A stretch of DNA of 64,000 bases from JBKECY01 sp047975025 (GCA_047975025.1 JBKECY010000050.1:168917-232916), one strand, 5' to 3'. Positions 8,378 through 17,607 are shown, numbered from the stretch's first letter. Notes: a model not told the origin generated them from the letters alone. Translations and numbers: made by a program.

Positions 8378-10813
8378 ATGTCAGTTGAAAAGTATGAAAT
8401 CATTACTTCCGGCGTGCAGCTAAAGCTCAAAAAAGGCATCTGCATACTTGAAGGGATTTCCGACCAGACGATACGATGTCTGTATACGCGCAAGGAAAGT
8501 GCCGAGCTGTCTTTTTCCGCTACGAATGTACATAGGGAAGCGGCAGTGACACTGGCTGTTACCGAAGATGCCTCGACACTGCGTATCAGCACACCGGCAC
8601 TGCTTGTTGAAATTGACAAGGAGACGGAACAGTTTCGCTGGGTCCGTAAATCTGACAATGCATCCTTACTCACAGAGGGCAGAAAGCAGCTGGTAGAAAA
8701 GGAAGTGCAAAAATACACAACGAATGGGGAAGAGCCCATAATTGATCGTGTGCTGACAGTTGACGGCGAGCGCAATTTTGTCAGAAACCTGGTACCGCAT
8801 ACAGACCGTATGGCATACAGAGGCAAGCTGTTCTTCGAATGGAAAGAGCAAGAGCAGATTCATGGTCTGGGTCAGGGCGAGGAAGGCATTTATAATTATC
8901 GCGGAAGTACACAATATCTGTACCAGCATAATATGCGCATTCCTGTTCCCTTCATGCTTTCCGATCAGGGGTATGGTATCTATTTTGATTGTGCCTCACT
9001 TATGACTTTCGGTGATGACAGCCGCGGTTCTTACCTGTTTATGGATACCATCACACAGATGGACTACTATTTTATGGCAGGAGAGACGACAGATGAAATC
9101 ATTCGCGAATTCAGACTGCTGACCGGCGATGCCGTTATGCTCCCCAAATGGGCATATGGCTATATCCAGTCCAAAGAAGCATATCATACACAGGAAGAAA
9201 TGGTGGAAATTGCTGAGAAATACAGACAGTTGCAGATCCCGTTGGATTGTGTGGTACAGGACTGGAATACATGGGCGCCCGGAGAATGGGGCAACAAACA
9301 GGTTGATAAATCCCGTTATCCGGATTTAAAGGCTGCCAATGACAGAATTCACGAATTAAATGTTCACACTATGGTGTCTGTATGGCCCAACATGAATTCC
9401 GGTACGGCAAACCATTCAGAATTTCAGGAGGCAGGACTTTTGCTGGCGGACTTTGCCACCTACGATGCATTCTCAGAAGAGGGAAGGCAGATGTATTGGA
9501 GACAGGCGAACGAAGAGTTATACCAAGGCGGTTTTGATTCCTGGTGGTGCGATTCGACAGAACCCTTTAGCGGGCCTGACTGGAATGGTGAAGAAATCAG
9601 AGAGCCATGGGAGCGCTTCGCACTGGTCGGAGAAGAGCATAAGAAATATCTGGATGCAGAAAAAGCGAATTTCTACGCAGTTGAACATGCAAAAGGTATT
9701 TATGAGAACCAAAGGAAACAAAATCCCGCACAGCGTGTCTTGAACCTGACTCGTTCCGGCTATGCGACATCACAGAAATATGGGGCAGTGCTTTGGTCAG
9801 GAGATACTTGCGCGACCTGGGAGAATTTTAAGAAGCAAATTACGGAAGGCCTGAATTTCTGTATGAGCGGCATGCCCTACTGGACATTGGATATCGGAGC
9901 GTTCTTTACGGTAAAAGAAGAGTGGAAGAACCGTGGATGCGGATGCAATACTGACCCCAGCCCCAAGTGGTTCTGGCAGGGAGATTATGAGCAGGGCGTA
10001 TCCGATGCCGGATACAGAGAACTGTATGTCAGATGGCTGCAGTACGGTGTGTTCCTGCCGATGTTCCGCTCACATGGAACAGATACACCTCGTGAAATCT
10101 GGAATTTTGGAGCACCGGGCGAACCCTTCTATGATGCCATTGCGCAGGCAATCAAACTGCGTTACCACCTGATGCCATATGTATACTCGATGGCAGGACG
10201 CGTATATCTGCAGCAATATACCATGCTTAGGAGTCTTTTGTTCGACTATGCTGCTGATCCGATTGCCAAAGAACTGGATTCGGAATTCATGTTCGGAGAC
10301 AGCCTGCTGGTATGCCCAGTGACACAGCCGATGTATTATGAGCGCAACAACAAGGTACTTGACACAGCCAAACGTTGGCGCTGTTACCTGCCGCAGGGCA
10401 ATGACTGGTATGACTATTATACACAGGAAATATATGCAGGCGGCCAATGGCTGGAAACAGAAGTGGATCTGATGTCGATTCCGCTGTTTGTAAAAGCTGG
10501 GTCGGTGCTGCCGACAGAGCAGGGATTGCAGTATGCTGCTCAAATAGCGGACACTCCCTTGGAATTCCATATATATCCGGGAGCGGACGCAACTCTTCTG
10601 TATTGTGAAGATGCCGGTGAAGGATATGAGTATGAGACCGGACTTTATAATCAGATTGCGGTCAATTGGCTGGATGAAGAGAAGACGTTGACCTTTGGTG
10701 CAGCGCAGCATAGCTTTGCCGGAGGTATGGTGAACCGCAGCTGCCAGGTGACACTCGGTGATGAAACAAAATTATTTACCTATACAGGTAGTGAGATAAA
10801 AATCAAATTTTAA
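8378..10813 (+). CDS. Glycoside hydrolase family 31 (alpha-xylosidase / alpha-glucosidase type)
   Basis: An 811-residue cytoplasmic retaining alpha-glycosidase with no signal peptide. An N-terminal beta domain is followed by a (beta/alpha)8 barrel. The nucleophile is in W-W-C-D-S-T-E-P-F (Asp392), and the acid/base is probably in W-S-G-D-T-C-A-T-W (Asp476). S-G-M-P-Y-W-T-L-D-I-G-A-F-F is a GH31 hallmark, and R-S-H-G-T-D-T-P-R-E near the end of the barrel is also typical. It has a strong RBS, ATAGGAGGA, at 8360-8368. The URO-D-like gene follows 14 bp later, so they form one operon. The xylulokinase and xylose-type context favours alpha-xylosidase, but GH31 also contains glucosidases and transglycosylases, so the substrate is open. 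Confidence 0.9.
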   Translation: MSVEKYEIITSGVQLKLKKGICILEGISDQTIRCLYTRKESAELSFSATNVHREAAVTLAVTEDASTLRISTPALLVEIDKETEQFRWVRKSDNASLLTEGRKQLVEKEVQKYTTNGEEPIIDRVLTVDGERNFVRNLVPHTDRMAYRGKLFFEWKEQEQIHGLGQGEEGIYNYRGSTQYLYQHNMRIPVPFMLSDQGYGIYFDCASLMTFGDDSRGSYLFMDTITQMDYYFMAGETTDEIIREFRLLTGDAVMLPKWAYGYIQSKEAYHTQEEMVEIAEKYRQLQIPLDCVVQDWNTWAPGEWGNKQVDKSRYPDLKAANDRIHELNVHTMVSVWPNMNSGTANHSEFQEAGLLLADFATYDAFSEEGRQMYWRQANEELYQGGFDSWWCDSTEPFSGPDWNGEEIREPWERFALVGEEHKKYLDAEKANFYAVEHAKGIYENQRKQNPAQRVLNLTRSGYATSQKYGAVLWSGDTCATWENFKKQITEGLNFCMSGMPYWTLDIGAFFTVKEEWKNRGCGCNTDPSPKWFWQGDYEQGVSDAGYRELYVRWLQYGVFLPMFRSHGTDTPREIWNFGAPGEPFYDAIAQAIKLRYHLMPYVYSMAGRVYLQQYTMLRSLLFDYAADPIAKELDSEFMFGDSLLVCPVTQPMYYERNNKVLDTAKRWRCYLPQGNDWYDYYTQEIYAGGQWLETEVDLMSIPLFVKAGSVLPTEQGLQYAAQIADTPLEFHIYPGADATLLYCEDAGEGYEYETGLYNQIAVNWLDEEKTLTFGAAQHSFAGGMVNRSCQVTLGDETKLFTYTGSEIKIKF

Positions 10814-10827
10814 GGAGGAAGTCAGTT

Positions 10828-12009
10828 ATGATGTACAAAAAGAATTGGGAAGAAACAAAAGTGAAATGGAAGAACTACTGGGAGCACAAAAATGAGGGAC
10901 GTCCCTTGATGTGCGTGATTGCAAGAAAACCGGAAATCGAGCAGTTCTCAACAGGGGAGCCTACCGAAGGCGGATATCGTGACGTAATCTGCCAGGGTAA
11001 GTATTACAACCTGCCGGAAGAGCTCAAATGGGCAGATATGGAAGACAAATACCAAAATGCCGAGCGTATCGTTGCCAGATACCGTCACTTCTGTGAAACA
11101 CATGAGTTCTTAGGAGAGAGTTTCCCGAATCTGAATGTGGATTTCGGACCGGGCTCCCTGGCATCTTATCTGGGCTCAGATATCGGATTTTCAGAGGACA
11201 CGGTATGGTTCAAGCATTGTCTGGACGGCTGGGATGACGTACCGGATTTCAAATTTGACCCGGAGAATGAATGGTATCAAAAACATATTAAGCTGGTAAA
11301 AGAGTGTCGTGCACTGGTGGGAGATGACTTCTATGTGGATATGCCTGATTTAATGGAGAATGTAGACGTACTGGCATCACTGCGCGGCGCACAGGATATG
11401 ATCTATGATATGATTGACGAGCCTGAGATTACACAGGAGAGAATTGATCAGATTACAGCCATTTACTACGATTATTTCAATTCCTTCTATGATATTATCA
11501 AAGGTGCAGAGGGTGGTAATGCCTACACAGTATTCCAGATTTGGGGACCGGGCAAGACGGTAAAACTGCAATGTGATTTCTCTGCTATGATGTCACCGGA
11601 CAACTTCCGGGAGTTTATCCAGGAATCCCTGCGCACACAGGCTGAAAAAGCAGATCAGGTATTGTATCATCTTGACGGACCGGATGCCATCCGCCACATG
11701 GATGCTCTTATGGAAATCGATGGAATTGATGCGCTGCAGTGGACCAGCGGAGATGCAGGCCCGGACGGAACGCTGGAAGACTGGGATGTGATTTATGACA
11801 AGGCACGTGCAGCAGGCAAATCTCTCTGGGTAAAAGTTTACTCCGGCGGATTTGAAGACTGGATCAAAAACGTAGATCGTATTGTACAAAAATACGGTTC
11901 ACACAGCCTGTTCCTCCTCTTCCCGGAAATGTCGCTCGAACAAGCTGAAACACTTCTTGCTTATGCAGATGAGCACTGGAGTAATGTAAATGGCACATTT
12001 CGGGCATAG
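10828..12009 (+). CDS. Uroporphyrinogen decarboxylase-superfamily protein, second copy
   Basis: A 393-residue protein of the same superfamily as the product at 3917 but clearly diverged. Family parts are the F-Q-I-W-G-P-G segment, M-S-P-D-N-F-R-E-F, and the strand-loop Y-H-L-D-G-P-D. At the His-x-Cys zinc position of MtaA-type enzymes it has H-L-D, and no later conserved Cys is seen, so canonical zinc-thiol methyl transfer seems unlikely. The start at 10828 follows AAGGAGGAA; a second ATG lies immediately after it. It is co-transcribed with GH31. A sugar-related activity is inferred only from context. Confidence 0.72.
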   Translation: MMYKKNWEETKVKWKNYWEHKNEGRPLMCVIARKPEIEQFSTGEPTEGGYRDVICQGKYYNLPEELKWADMEDKYQNAERIVARYRHFCETHEFLGESFPNLNVDFGPGSLASYLGSDIGFSEDTVWFKHCLDGWDDVPDFKFDPENEWYQKHIKLVKECRALVGDDFYVDMPDLMENVDVLASLRGAQDMIYDMIDEPEITQERIDQITAIYYDYFNSFYDIIKGAEGGNAYTVFQIWGPGKTVKLQCDFSAMMSPDNFREFIQESLRTQAEKADQVLYHLDGPDAIRHMDALMEIDGIDALQWTSGDAGPDGTLEDWDVIYDKARAAGKSLWVKVYSGGFEDWIKNVDRIVQKYGSHSLFLLFPEMSLEQAETLLAYADEHWSNVNGTFRA

Positions 12010-12078
12010 AAAATTTGTGTATATTGCACAATGAAAGCAAAAAACGCTGAAAATCAAAGTTAAAATAGTACAAAAAAG

Positions 12079-12116
12079 TGTCAGAATCTGACATGTTGTA
12101 TAAACGCGTTTATTGT
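12079..12116 (+). promoter_or_regulatory. Promoter region of the ABC importer with two palindromes
   Basis: A candidate promoter is CTGACA (12088-12093), a 17-bp spacer and TATTGT (12111-12116). TGTCAGA-A-TCTGACA (12079-12093) is a perfect 7-1-7 palindrome over the -35. ATAAACGCGTTTAT (12100-12113) is a perfect 14-bp palindrome in the spacer, of the kind bound by LacI-family proteins including CcpA. Neither binder is encoded here. Confidence 0.5.
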
Positions 12117-12153
12117 TAAAATAGAGTTAGAAAAGAAAGGGAGGATTCTAAGT

Positions 12154-13503
12154 ATGAAGAAACGTTTATTAGCTTTATTGTTATGCGGTGTCATGATGAC
12201 TTTATCATTAGCTGCATGTGGTTCCAGTGACTCCGGCAGCTCTAGTGATGATGCAACCGCTACCGAAGAGACATCAGACAGTGGCAGTTCATCAGGTACA
12301 ACATTGACATTCATGGCAAGTCAGGACTGGGTGTATGACGCAGAGATGGAACTTGGCAAACAATTTGAAGAAGAGACAGGTATCAAAATTGATTACCAAA
12401 TCGTACCTTCAGATCAGTATTACAACCTGCTGATGACCAAACTCAACAGCGGTGAAGGCCCGGATATCTTCGGAGGTCAGTCCGGTGCTTATGACATTGT
12501 GACACAGTACAATGTAGAAAAAAATGCAGTTGATCTCTCCGGTGAATCATGGATTGATTACTACAACGAGTTTGAAAAAGCTGAAACTTCTGTGGATGAC
12601 AAAGTGTATGGTATGACATATTTTGATACCACAACAGATTACTATATCATCTACAACAAAGCAATCTTTGATGAGTACAATCTAAAAGAGCCTACTACAT
12701 TTGCTGAATTCGAAGAAGTATGCCAGACATTACTTGACAATGGTGTGTCTCCGGTATATGAGCCGGCAGCAGACGGATGGCATCATGTAATGTGGTTCGC
12801 TGAAGTAGGTGGTGTATTCGAGAAACTTGAGCCGGGCGTTATTGACAAGCTCAACAACAACGAAATCAAATTCGCAGATGTACCGGAATTTGAAGAGGCT
12901 ATGACACAGGTACTTGAACTTGCTGAAAAAGGATACTTCGGAGACAACTATCTGTCAGACGAATATACGGATACAGCATCTGTCATCGGAAGCGGCGAAT
13001 TCGCTATGGCATTTGGCAAACCTGGTTCAATTGCAGAATATGTAGAAGCTTCTAACGGAACTTATACAGAAGATGATTTCGCAATGTTCGTACCGCCAAT
13101 TCTTGACAATGATATCTTAAACGTTCACCCATGCGGTCCTTCCAGATTCATCTATTCAGGATCTGAGAACATTGACGCAGCAAAACAGTACCTTGAGTAC
13201 ATTGCAACACAGGAAAGCATTCAGTACATGATCGACAACGAAGCGAAAGTGGAGAACCTTCCATACAGCGCAGATCAGACACCAAAATACAGTGCCTATA
13301 CTGAAGAATTCCTCGCTTCTTTCGAAGAGCAGGGAACAGTTTTACAGGATTCTGTTAAGTATTTCAACCCACAGTGGATGGATATCGGAACAGATATGAC
13401 AGCTATGTTCATCGGCGACATGACACCGAAGGAGGTAATCGCCGCCATCGATAAGAGAAGAGAGACACAGGCTGTCGCAGCAGGAGACGAAGCCTGGCAA
13501 TAA
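12154..13503 (+). CDS. Extracellular sugar-binding lipoprotein of an ABC importer (family 1)
   Basis: A 449-residue substrate-binding protein. The N-terminus is a lipoprotein signal: positive K-K-R, a hydrophobic core and the lipobox L-A-A-C with Cys22 as the lipidated residue, then a Ser/Asp-rich linker. The rest resembles MalE/UgpB-type family 1 binding proteins that bind oligosaccharides. The RBS AAAGGGAGGA is at 12135-12144. The permeases follow after 103 bp containing small palindromes but no obvious terminator, which would allow higher expression of the binding protein. It is the likely receptor for the substrate of the GH31 enzyme. Confidence 0.9.
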   Translation: MKKRLLALLLCGVMMTLSLAACGSSDSGSSSDDATATEETSDSGSSSGTTLTFMASQDWVYDAEMELGKQFEEETGIKIDYQIVPSDQYYNLLMTKLNSGEGPDIFGGQSGAYDIVTQYNVEKNAVDLSGESWIDYYNEFEKAETSVDDKVYGMTYFDTTTDYYIIYNKAIFDEYNLKEPTTFAEFEEVCQTLLDNGVSPVYEPAADGWHHVMWFAEVGGVFEKLEPGVIDKLNNNEIKFADVPEFEEAMTQVLELAEKGYFGDNYLSDEYTDTASVIGSGEFAMAFGKPGSIAEYVEASNGTYTEDDFAMFVPPILDNDILNVHPCGPSRFIYSGSENIDAAKQYLEYIATQESIQYMIDNEAKVENLPYSADQTPKYSAYTEEFLASFEEQGTVLQDSVKYFNPQWMDIGTDMTAMFIGDMTPKEVIAAIDKRRETQAVAAGDEAWQ

Positions 13504-13606
13504 GATCATCTTATAACAGATAAGCTTATGAAGAGGCGTTATACTGATTGCAATTACGTCGGGTATAGCGCCCCTTCTATGTTACCAAGAAGCGGAGGAA
13601 AATCAC

Positions 13607-14482
13607 GTGAAAAAATCAAAACTTTATCCCTGGTATTTTGCTATCGGCGCATTAGCAATTTACTCATTATTGTATGTTCTTCCCGGAATTATAGGTATCG
13701 GATATTCCTTTACTGACTGGTCATCCTATTCTGACAAAGTGAATTTTGTCGGATTGGATAATTTCAAACAGGTATTCAGCGCCGATGAGAACTATTTGAA
13801 ATATATCTTAAACACATTGTTATTTACAGTTGTAACGACCATTGCCAAGACAGGACTCGGCCTGCTCTTCGCAGTTATGCTCAGTAAAAAAATCAAGTTC
13901 AAGAACTTCCACAGAGGTGTTATGTATCTTCCCTCAGTTCTGTCGATCTTGATTATTGGTCTGGTATTTACTTCCATTTTGAATCCTAAGACAGGTATTT
14001 TAAATGGTGCGCTCAGTGCAGTCGGACTTGATGCCCTTACACAAAAATGGCTGACAGATCCGAATATCGCATTCTTCTCCGTTATGGGAGTTGATATCTG
14101 GCGTGGAACCGGTTATATTATGACACTGCTTCTGGTAGCCGTACTGGCAGTACCGAAAGTGTATTATGAAGCAGCCGGCATTGATGGAGCCAATGCGTTC
14201 CAGCGCTTCAGAAAAATCACATTACCGATGATTCGCCCCACACTGGCGGTGACCATTGTTCTGAATGTATTATATGGAATGAAAGTATTCGATATGGTAT
14301 ATGCACTGACCAATGGAGGTCCGGGTCATGTGACAGAAGTTATGTACACAGCAGTATTTAAACAGTTTTCACAGGGCATGTACGCAATTGGTACGACAAT
14401 CAGTTCGATTATGTTCGTGTTCATGGTAATTGTTGGTTTCTTCTTGATTCAAATTCTGACGAAAGATGAGGTGCAGGAATAA
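13607..14482 (+). CDS. Sugar ABC transporter permease (MalF/UgpA type)
   Basis: A 291-residue integral membrane protein with six predicted helices and the inner-membrane EAA loop Y-Y-E-A-A-G-I-D-G-A-N near residues 190-200, which contacts the ATPase. The start is a GTG at 13607 behind GCGGAGGAA; it gives M-K-K-S-K-L-Y-P. The stop overlaps the next ATG by one base (TAATG), showing coupling with the second permease. No ATPase gene is present in the operon, so the pump probably uses a shared MsmX-like ATPase encoded elsewhere. Confidence 0.92.
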   Translation: MKKSKLYPWYFAIGALAIYSLLYVLPGIIGIGYSFTDWSSYSDKVNFVGLDNFKQVFSADENYLKYILNTLLFTVVTTIAKTGLGLLFAVMLSKKIKFKNFHRGVMYLPSVLSILIIGLVFTSILNPKTGILNGALSAVGLDALTQKWLTDPNIAFFSVMGVDIWRGTGYIMTLLLVAVLAVPKVYYEAAGIDGANAFQRFRKITLPMIRPTLAVTIVLNVLYGMKVFDMVYALTNGGPGHVTEVMYTAVFKQFSQGMYAIGTTISSIMFVFMVIVGFFLIQILTKDEVQE

Positions 14483-15321
14483 TGGTAAAGAAAAGAATCT
14501 CCGGTATTATTAAAAACGTTGTTATCTGGATCATTTCCCTGATTATGCTCGTACCCGTCATGTTAATTGTACTTAATTCATTCAAGACGCAGGAAGAAGC
14601 GGCTAAAATGACGCTTTCACTGCCCACCGAATGGGTCTTTACCAACTTCCAGACAGTTATCGAAAAAGGAAAACTGATCGAAAGCTTTTTCAACAGTCTT
14701 TTGTACTCGGCTTCAGCGACCATCATCTGTATCTGCCTGGCGGCAATGGCGGCTTACATGTTCTCGCGCAGAGCCAGCGGACATGGCAAATCAGCAAAAC
14801 GCAATAAAGCAGTCTATATGTACATGGTACTGGGAATTGTAATCCCGATCAACTATGTCGCCCTTATGAAAGTTATGCAGATCTTACAGCTGAATAACAC
14901 ACGTATCGGAATTATCCTTTTGTATGTAGCGGTGCAGCTGCCATTTATGGTATTTCTTCTATATGGTTTTGTCGGAAAAATACCGATTGAACTTGATGAA
15001 GCCGCGGTAATTGACGGATGCGGTCCGGGAAAACTGTTCTTCTCAATCATCCTGCCGCTTATGAAACCGTCTCTGGTAACGGCAGTCGTTCTGTGCTTCT
15101 TGAATACCTGGAACGAGTTCGTAATGCCGCTGTATTTCCTGAATTCTACTGCAAAATGGCCAATGACACTTGCCGTATACAATTTCTTCGGACAGTTCGA
15201 GCGTTCCTGGAATTTGATTTGTGCAGATATTTTCCTGACTTGCGTGCCGGTAGTAGCACTGTATCTGATTTGCCAGAAACATATTGTAGGCGGACAGACT
15301 TCAGGAGCGGTAAAAGGCTAG
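14482..15321 (+). CDS. Sugar ABC transporter permease (MalG/UgpE type)
   Basis: A 279-residue protein with six predicted transmembrane segments and the EAA loop L-D-E-A-A-V-I-D-G-C-G in the usual C-terminal half. The N-terminal helix is I-S-L-I-M-L-V-P-V-M-L followed by L-N-S-F-K-T, as in CUT1 permeases. The ATG overlaps the upstream stop. It forms the channel heterodimer with the preceding permease. The operon stops here without a nucleotide-binding subunit; xylulokinase follows after 119 bp with its own promoter. Confidence 0.92.
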   Translation: MVKKRISGIIKNVVIWIISLIMLVPVMLIVLNSFKTQEEAAKMTLSLPTEWVFTNFQTVIEKGKLIESFFNSLLYSASATIICICLAAMAAYMFSRRASGHGKSAKRNKAVYMYMVLGIVIPINYVALMKVMQILQLNNTRIGIILLYVAVQLPFMVFLLYGFVGKIPIELDEAAVIDGCGPGKLFFSIILPLMKPSLVTAVVLCFLNTWNEFVMPLYFLNSTAKWPMTLAVYNFFGQFERSWNLICADIFLTCVPVVALYLICQKHIVGGQTSGAVKG

Positions 15322-15358
15322 GACAAATTCATCACAAGAATGTGAAGCAAAAATGCGC

Positions 15359-15387
15359 TTGAAATCGGTTGTTAAATATGTCATAAT
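15359..15387 (+). promoter_or_regulatory. Promoter of xylB
   Basis: TTGAAA (15359-15364), a 17-bp spacer and CATAAT (15382-15387), about 53 bp ahead of the xylB ATG. A TTGACA at 15395-15400 has no -10 at the right distance. Confidence 0.6.
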
Positions 15388-15440
15388 ACCTTCAGTTGAC
15401 AAAAGTAAATAGAAAGAATGATCATTTAGGGGGAATTCGT

Positions 15441-16910
15441 ATGTTATATATTGGCGTGGATCTGGGAACCTCTTCAGTAAAACTTCTGCTTATGAATGAG
15501 CAGGGGAAAATCATGAATGTGACATCAAAGGACTACCCGCTCAGCTTTCCCAAGCCGGGCTGGTCAGAACAAAATCCGCAGGACTGGTGGGAGCAATCCT
15601 TAAGCGGCATCAAGGAGCTGATCCAGGATGCTGACAAGAGCCAGATTGCAGGAATCAGCTTTGGCGGTCAGATGCATGGACTGGTCATCTTGGATGCGCA
15701 GGATGAAGTGATTCGTCCCGCAATACTGTGGAATGACGGCAGAACAGGTGTAGAGACAGCCTATCTGAATCAGGAAATTGGTAAAGATAAACTCTCTGAG
15801 TACACCGCGAACATCGCATTCGCAGGTTTTACCGCTCCCAAACTGCTGTGGGTTGAAAAGCACGAACCTGAAAATTTCAAGAAAATCAGCAAGATTATGC
15901 TTCCCAAAGATTATCTGGCATATCGCCTGTCCGGCGTACATGCAACGGACTATTCTGACGCATCCGGTATGCTTTTGATGGATGTCAAGAATAAGCACTG
16001 GTCTGAGGAAATGATGAAAATTTGTCATATTACGGAAGAGCAGTTACCGACACTATATGAAAGCTATGACAGTATAGGGACTTTGCTGCCGGCACTTGCC
16101 GATGAACTGGGCATCCCTGCGACCTGCAAGATTGTTGCCGGAGCCGGTGATAATGCTGCGGCTGCTGTGGGCACTGGAACTGTTGGAGATGCCAAGTGTA
16201 ACGTATCTCTGGGAACCAGCGGCACCATCTTTATTTCCAGCAAGGAATTTGGTGTGGATAAGCATAATGCACTGCATGCGTTCGCACATGCGGACGGTCA
16301 GTATCACTTAATGGGGTGTATGCTCAGTGCTGCCTCCTGCAATCACTGGTGGATGGATCAGATTCTTGGAACCGGTGAATATGCCAAGGAACAAAGTGAA
16401 ATTACCGAACTGGGTGAGAACAACGTGTATTTCCTCCCGTATTTGATGGGAGAGCGTTCACCGCACAACAATCCAAATGCCCGCGGTACGTTTACGGGGC
16501 TTACGATGGATACGAGCCGTGCAGATATGACACAGGCGGTGCTCGAAGGCGTGGCATTTGCCATTCGTGATTCATTTGAAGTCGCTAAATCACTGGGAAT
16601 TCAGATTGACAGAACGAACATCTGCGGCGGTGGAGCCAAGAGTCCGCTTTGGAAGAAGATTATCGCAAATGTATTGAACATCAAAGTGGATGTGATCGAA
16701 ACAGAAGAAGGACCGGGGCTCGGAGCAGCAATGCTTGCAGCTGTGGGAAATCATGAATTTGCTTCCGTGGAGGAAGCGGCGGCTAAGATCGTGAAGATTG
16801 TAGACACCATTGAACCGGAACCGGAGCTGGCAGCTAAATACGAAGTGAAATACAGAAAGTTTGCGAAGATTTATCCGCAGATGATACAGATTTTTGAAGA
16901 TATCCTGTAA
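15441..16910 (+). CDS. xylB: Xylulokinase
   Basis: Phosphorylates D-xylulose to D-xylulose 5-phosphate for the pentose phosphate pathway. A 489-residue FGGY-family kinase: the N-terminal ATPase fold begins I-G-V-D-L-G-T-S-S-V-K; the substrate-site motif G-G-Q-M-H-G-L-V-I-L-D and R-P-A-I-L-W-N-D-G-R-T are those of XylB rather than glycerol or gluconate kinases. The C-terminal adenosine site shows I-C-G-G-G-A-K-S-P-L-W. The ATG at 15441 follows AGGGGGA at 15428-15434. No xylose isomerase gene is in the window. It supports xylose or xylosides as the substrate of the whole locus. Confidence 0.92.
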   Translation: MLYIGVDLGTSSVKLLLMNEQGKIMNVTSKDYPLSFPKPGWSEQNPQDWWEQSLSGIKELIQDADKSQIAGISFGGQMHGLVILDAQDEVIRPAILWNDGRTGVETAYLNQEIGKDKLSEYTANIAFAGFTAPKLLWVEKHEPENFKKISKIMLPKDYLAYRLSGVHATDYSDASGMLLMDVKNKHWSEEMMKICHITEEQLPTLYESYDSIGTLLPALADELGIPATCKIVAGAGDNAAAAVGTGTVGDAKCNVSLGTSGTIFISSKEFGVDKHNALHAFAHADGQYHLMGCMLSAASCNHWWMDQILGTGEYAKEQSEITELGENNVYFLPYLMGERSPHNNPNARGTFTGLTMDTSRADMTQAVLEGVAFAIRDSFEVAKSLGIQIDRTNICGGGAKSPLWKKIIANVLNIKVDVIETEEGPGLGAAMLAAVGNHEFASVEEAAAKIVKIVDTIEPEPELAAKYEVKYRKFAKIYPQMIQIFEDIL

Positions 16911-16939
16911 TTAATAGAAACAAGGCATTTAGGAGAGGT

Positions 16940-16984
16940 CATCAGCCTTCCTCACGTATGTGGAGGAGCGCTGATGGCTTTTTT
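16940..16984 (+). terminator. Terminator of xylB
   Basis: CATCAGC (16940-16946) pairs with GCTGATG (16970-16976), with an inner CTTCCTC/GGAGGAG stem, followed by GCTTTTTT. It ends the carbohydrate locus. Confidence 0.85.
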
Positions 16985-17077
16985 ATACCCATGTATTGTC
17001 TTGCCGTCTGAAAAAGTGCCTCTTACCAGCGGTATTTGACCACTTGGCAATCCGGTATATTCAAGTGAGAGTGTTTT

Positions 17078-17086
17078 TGTTATACT
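17078..17086 (+). promoter_or_regulatory. Extended -10 promoter of the LytTR gene
   Basis: TGT-TATACT at 17078-17086. ATTCAAGTG is present as a direct repeat at 17059-17067 and 17104-17112, flanking the promoter; LytTR proteins bind imperfect direct repeats, so autoregulation is possible. Confidence 0.5.
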
Positions 17087-17151
17087 TAAGTCACAGTAAG
17101 AGAATTCAAGTGCACATCTTAACTAAAGCTGCAAAAGAGAGGGGGCGCGGC

Positions 17152-17607
17152 TTGAAAGTACGAGTGGAAATTATAGAGACTTCAGCGCAAGAGGAGGTCG
17201 TGATACGCTGCCGGCGGATTGATGAATCAATCATGCGTCTTCAGCAGACGCTGTCACGTCATACCGTCGAAGCACCGCGCATTGTGTTTTACAAAGGGAA
17301 TCGGGAGTTTTATCTGCTATTGGATGAAATCCTGTTCTTTGAAACGGAAAAGGAGCATGTATACGCACATACGGTACGCGAGTATTATGACATTAAATTC
17401 AAGCTCTACGAATTAGAACGAATTTTGCCGTCTGACTTTGTGCGCATCGCGAAATCGACCATAGTAAATATCCGGCAGATTCATTCTATTACGAAGAACA
17501 TAACGTCGGCCAGCAAAGTGGAATTTTGCGATTCGGATAAACATGTGTATGTTTCCAGACACTACTACCAGATGCTTCGTGAAAAGCTGCAGGAGCTGCG
17601 GCTTTAG
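17152..17607 (+). CDS. LytTR-type DNA-binding regulator (no receiver domain)
   Basis: A 151-residue protein whose C-terminal ~100 residues form a LytTR domain: F-L-L-D-E-I-L-F-F-E-like segment, the R-E-Y-Y-D-I-K strand, L-P-S-D-F-V-R-I-A-K-S and N-I-R-Q-I. There is no receiver or membrane domain, so it belongs to the stand-alone LytTR group. The best start is TTG at 17152, with AGAGGGGG just before it; earlier ATG/GTG starts in this frame lack a ribosome site and run into the promoter. It precedes a LiaF-like membrane protein by 57 bp, a pairing seen for LytTR-membrane protein modules in which the membrane protein restrains the regulator. Confidence 0.82.
   Translation: MKVRVEIIETSAQEEVVIRCRRIDESIMRLQQTLSRHTVEAPRIVFYKGNREFYLLLDEILFFETEKEHVYAHTVREYYDIKFKLYELERILPSDFVRIAKSTIVNIRQIHSITKNITSASKVEFCDSDKHVYVSRHYYQMLREKLQELRL

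Noticed and set aside
13528..13716. Short frame overlapping the start of the first permease
   Set aside because: It lies in another frame, has no family similarity, and the permease starts cleanly at the GTG at 13607 with its own ribosome site.
15395..15400. TTGACA as a second xylB promoter
   Set aside because: No -10-like sequence at 16-18 bp downstream.
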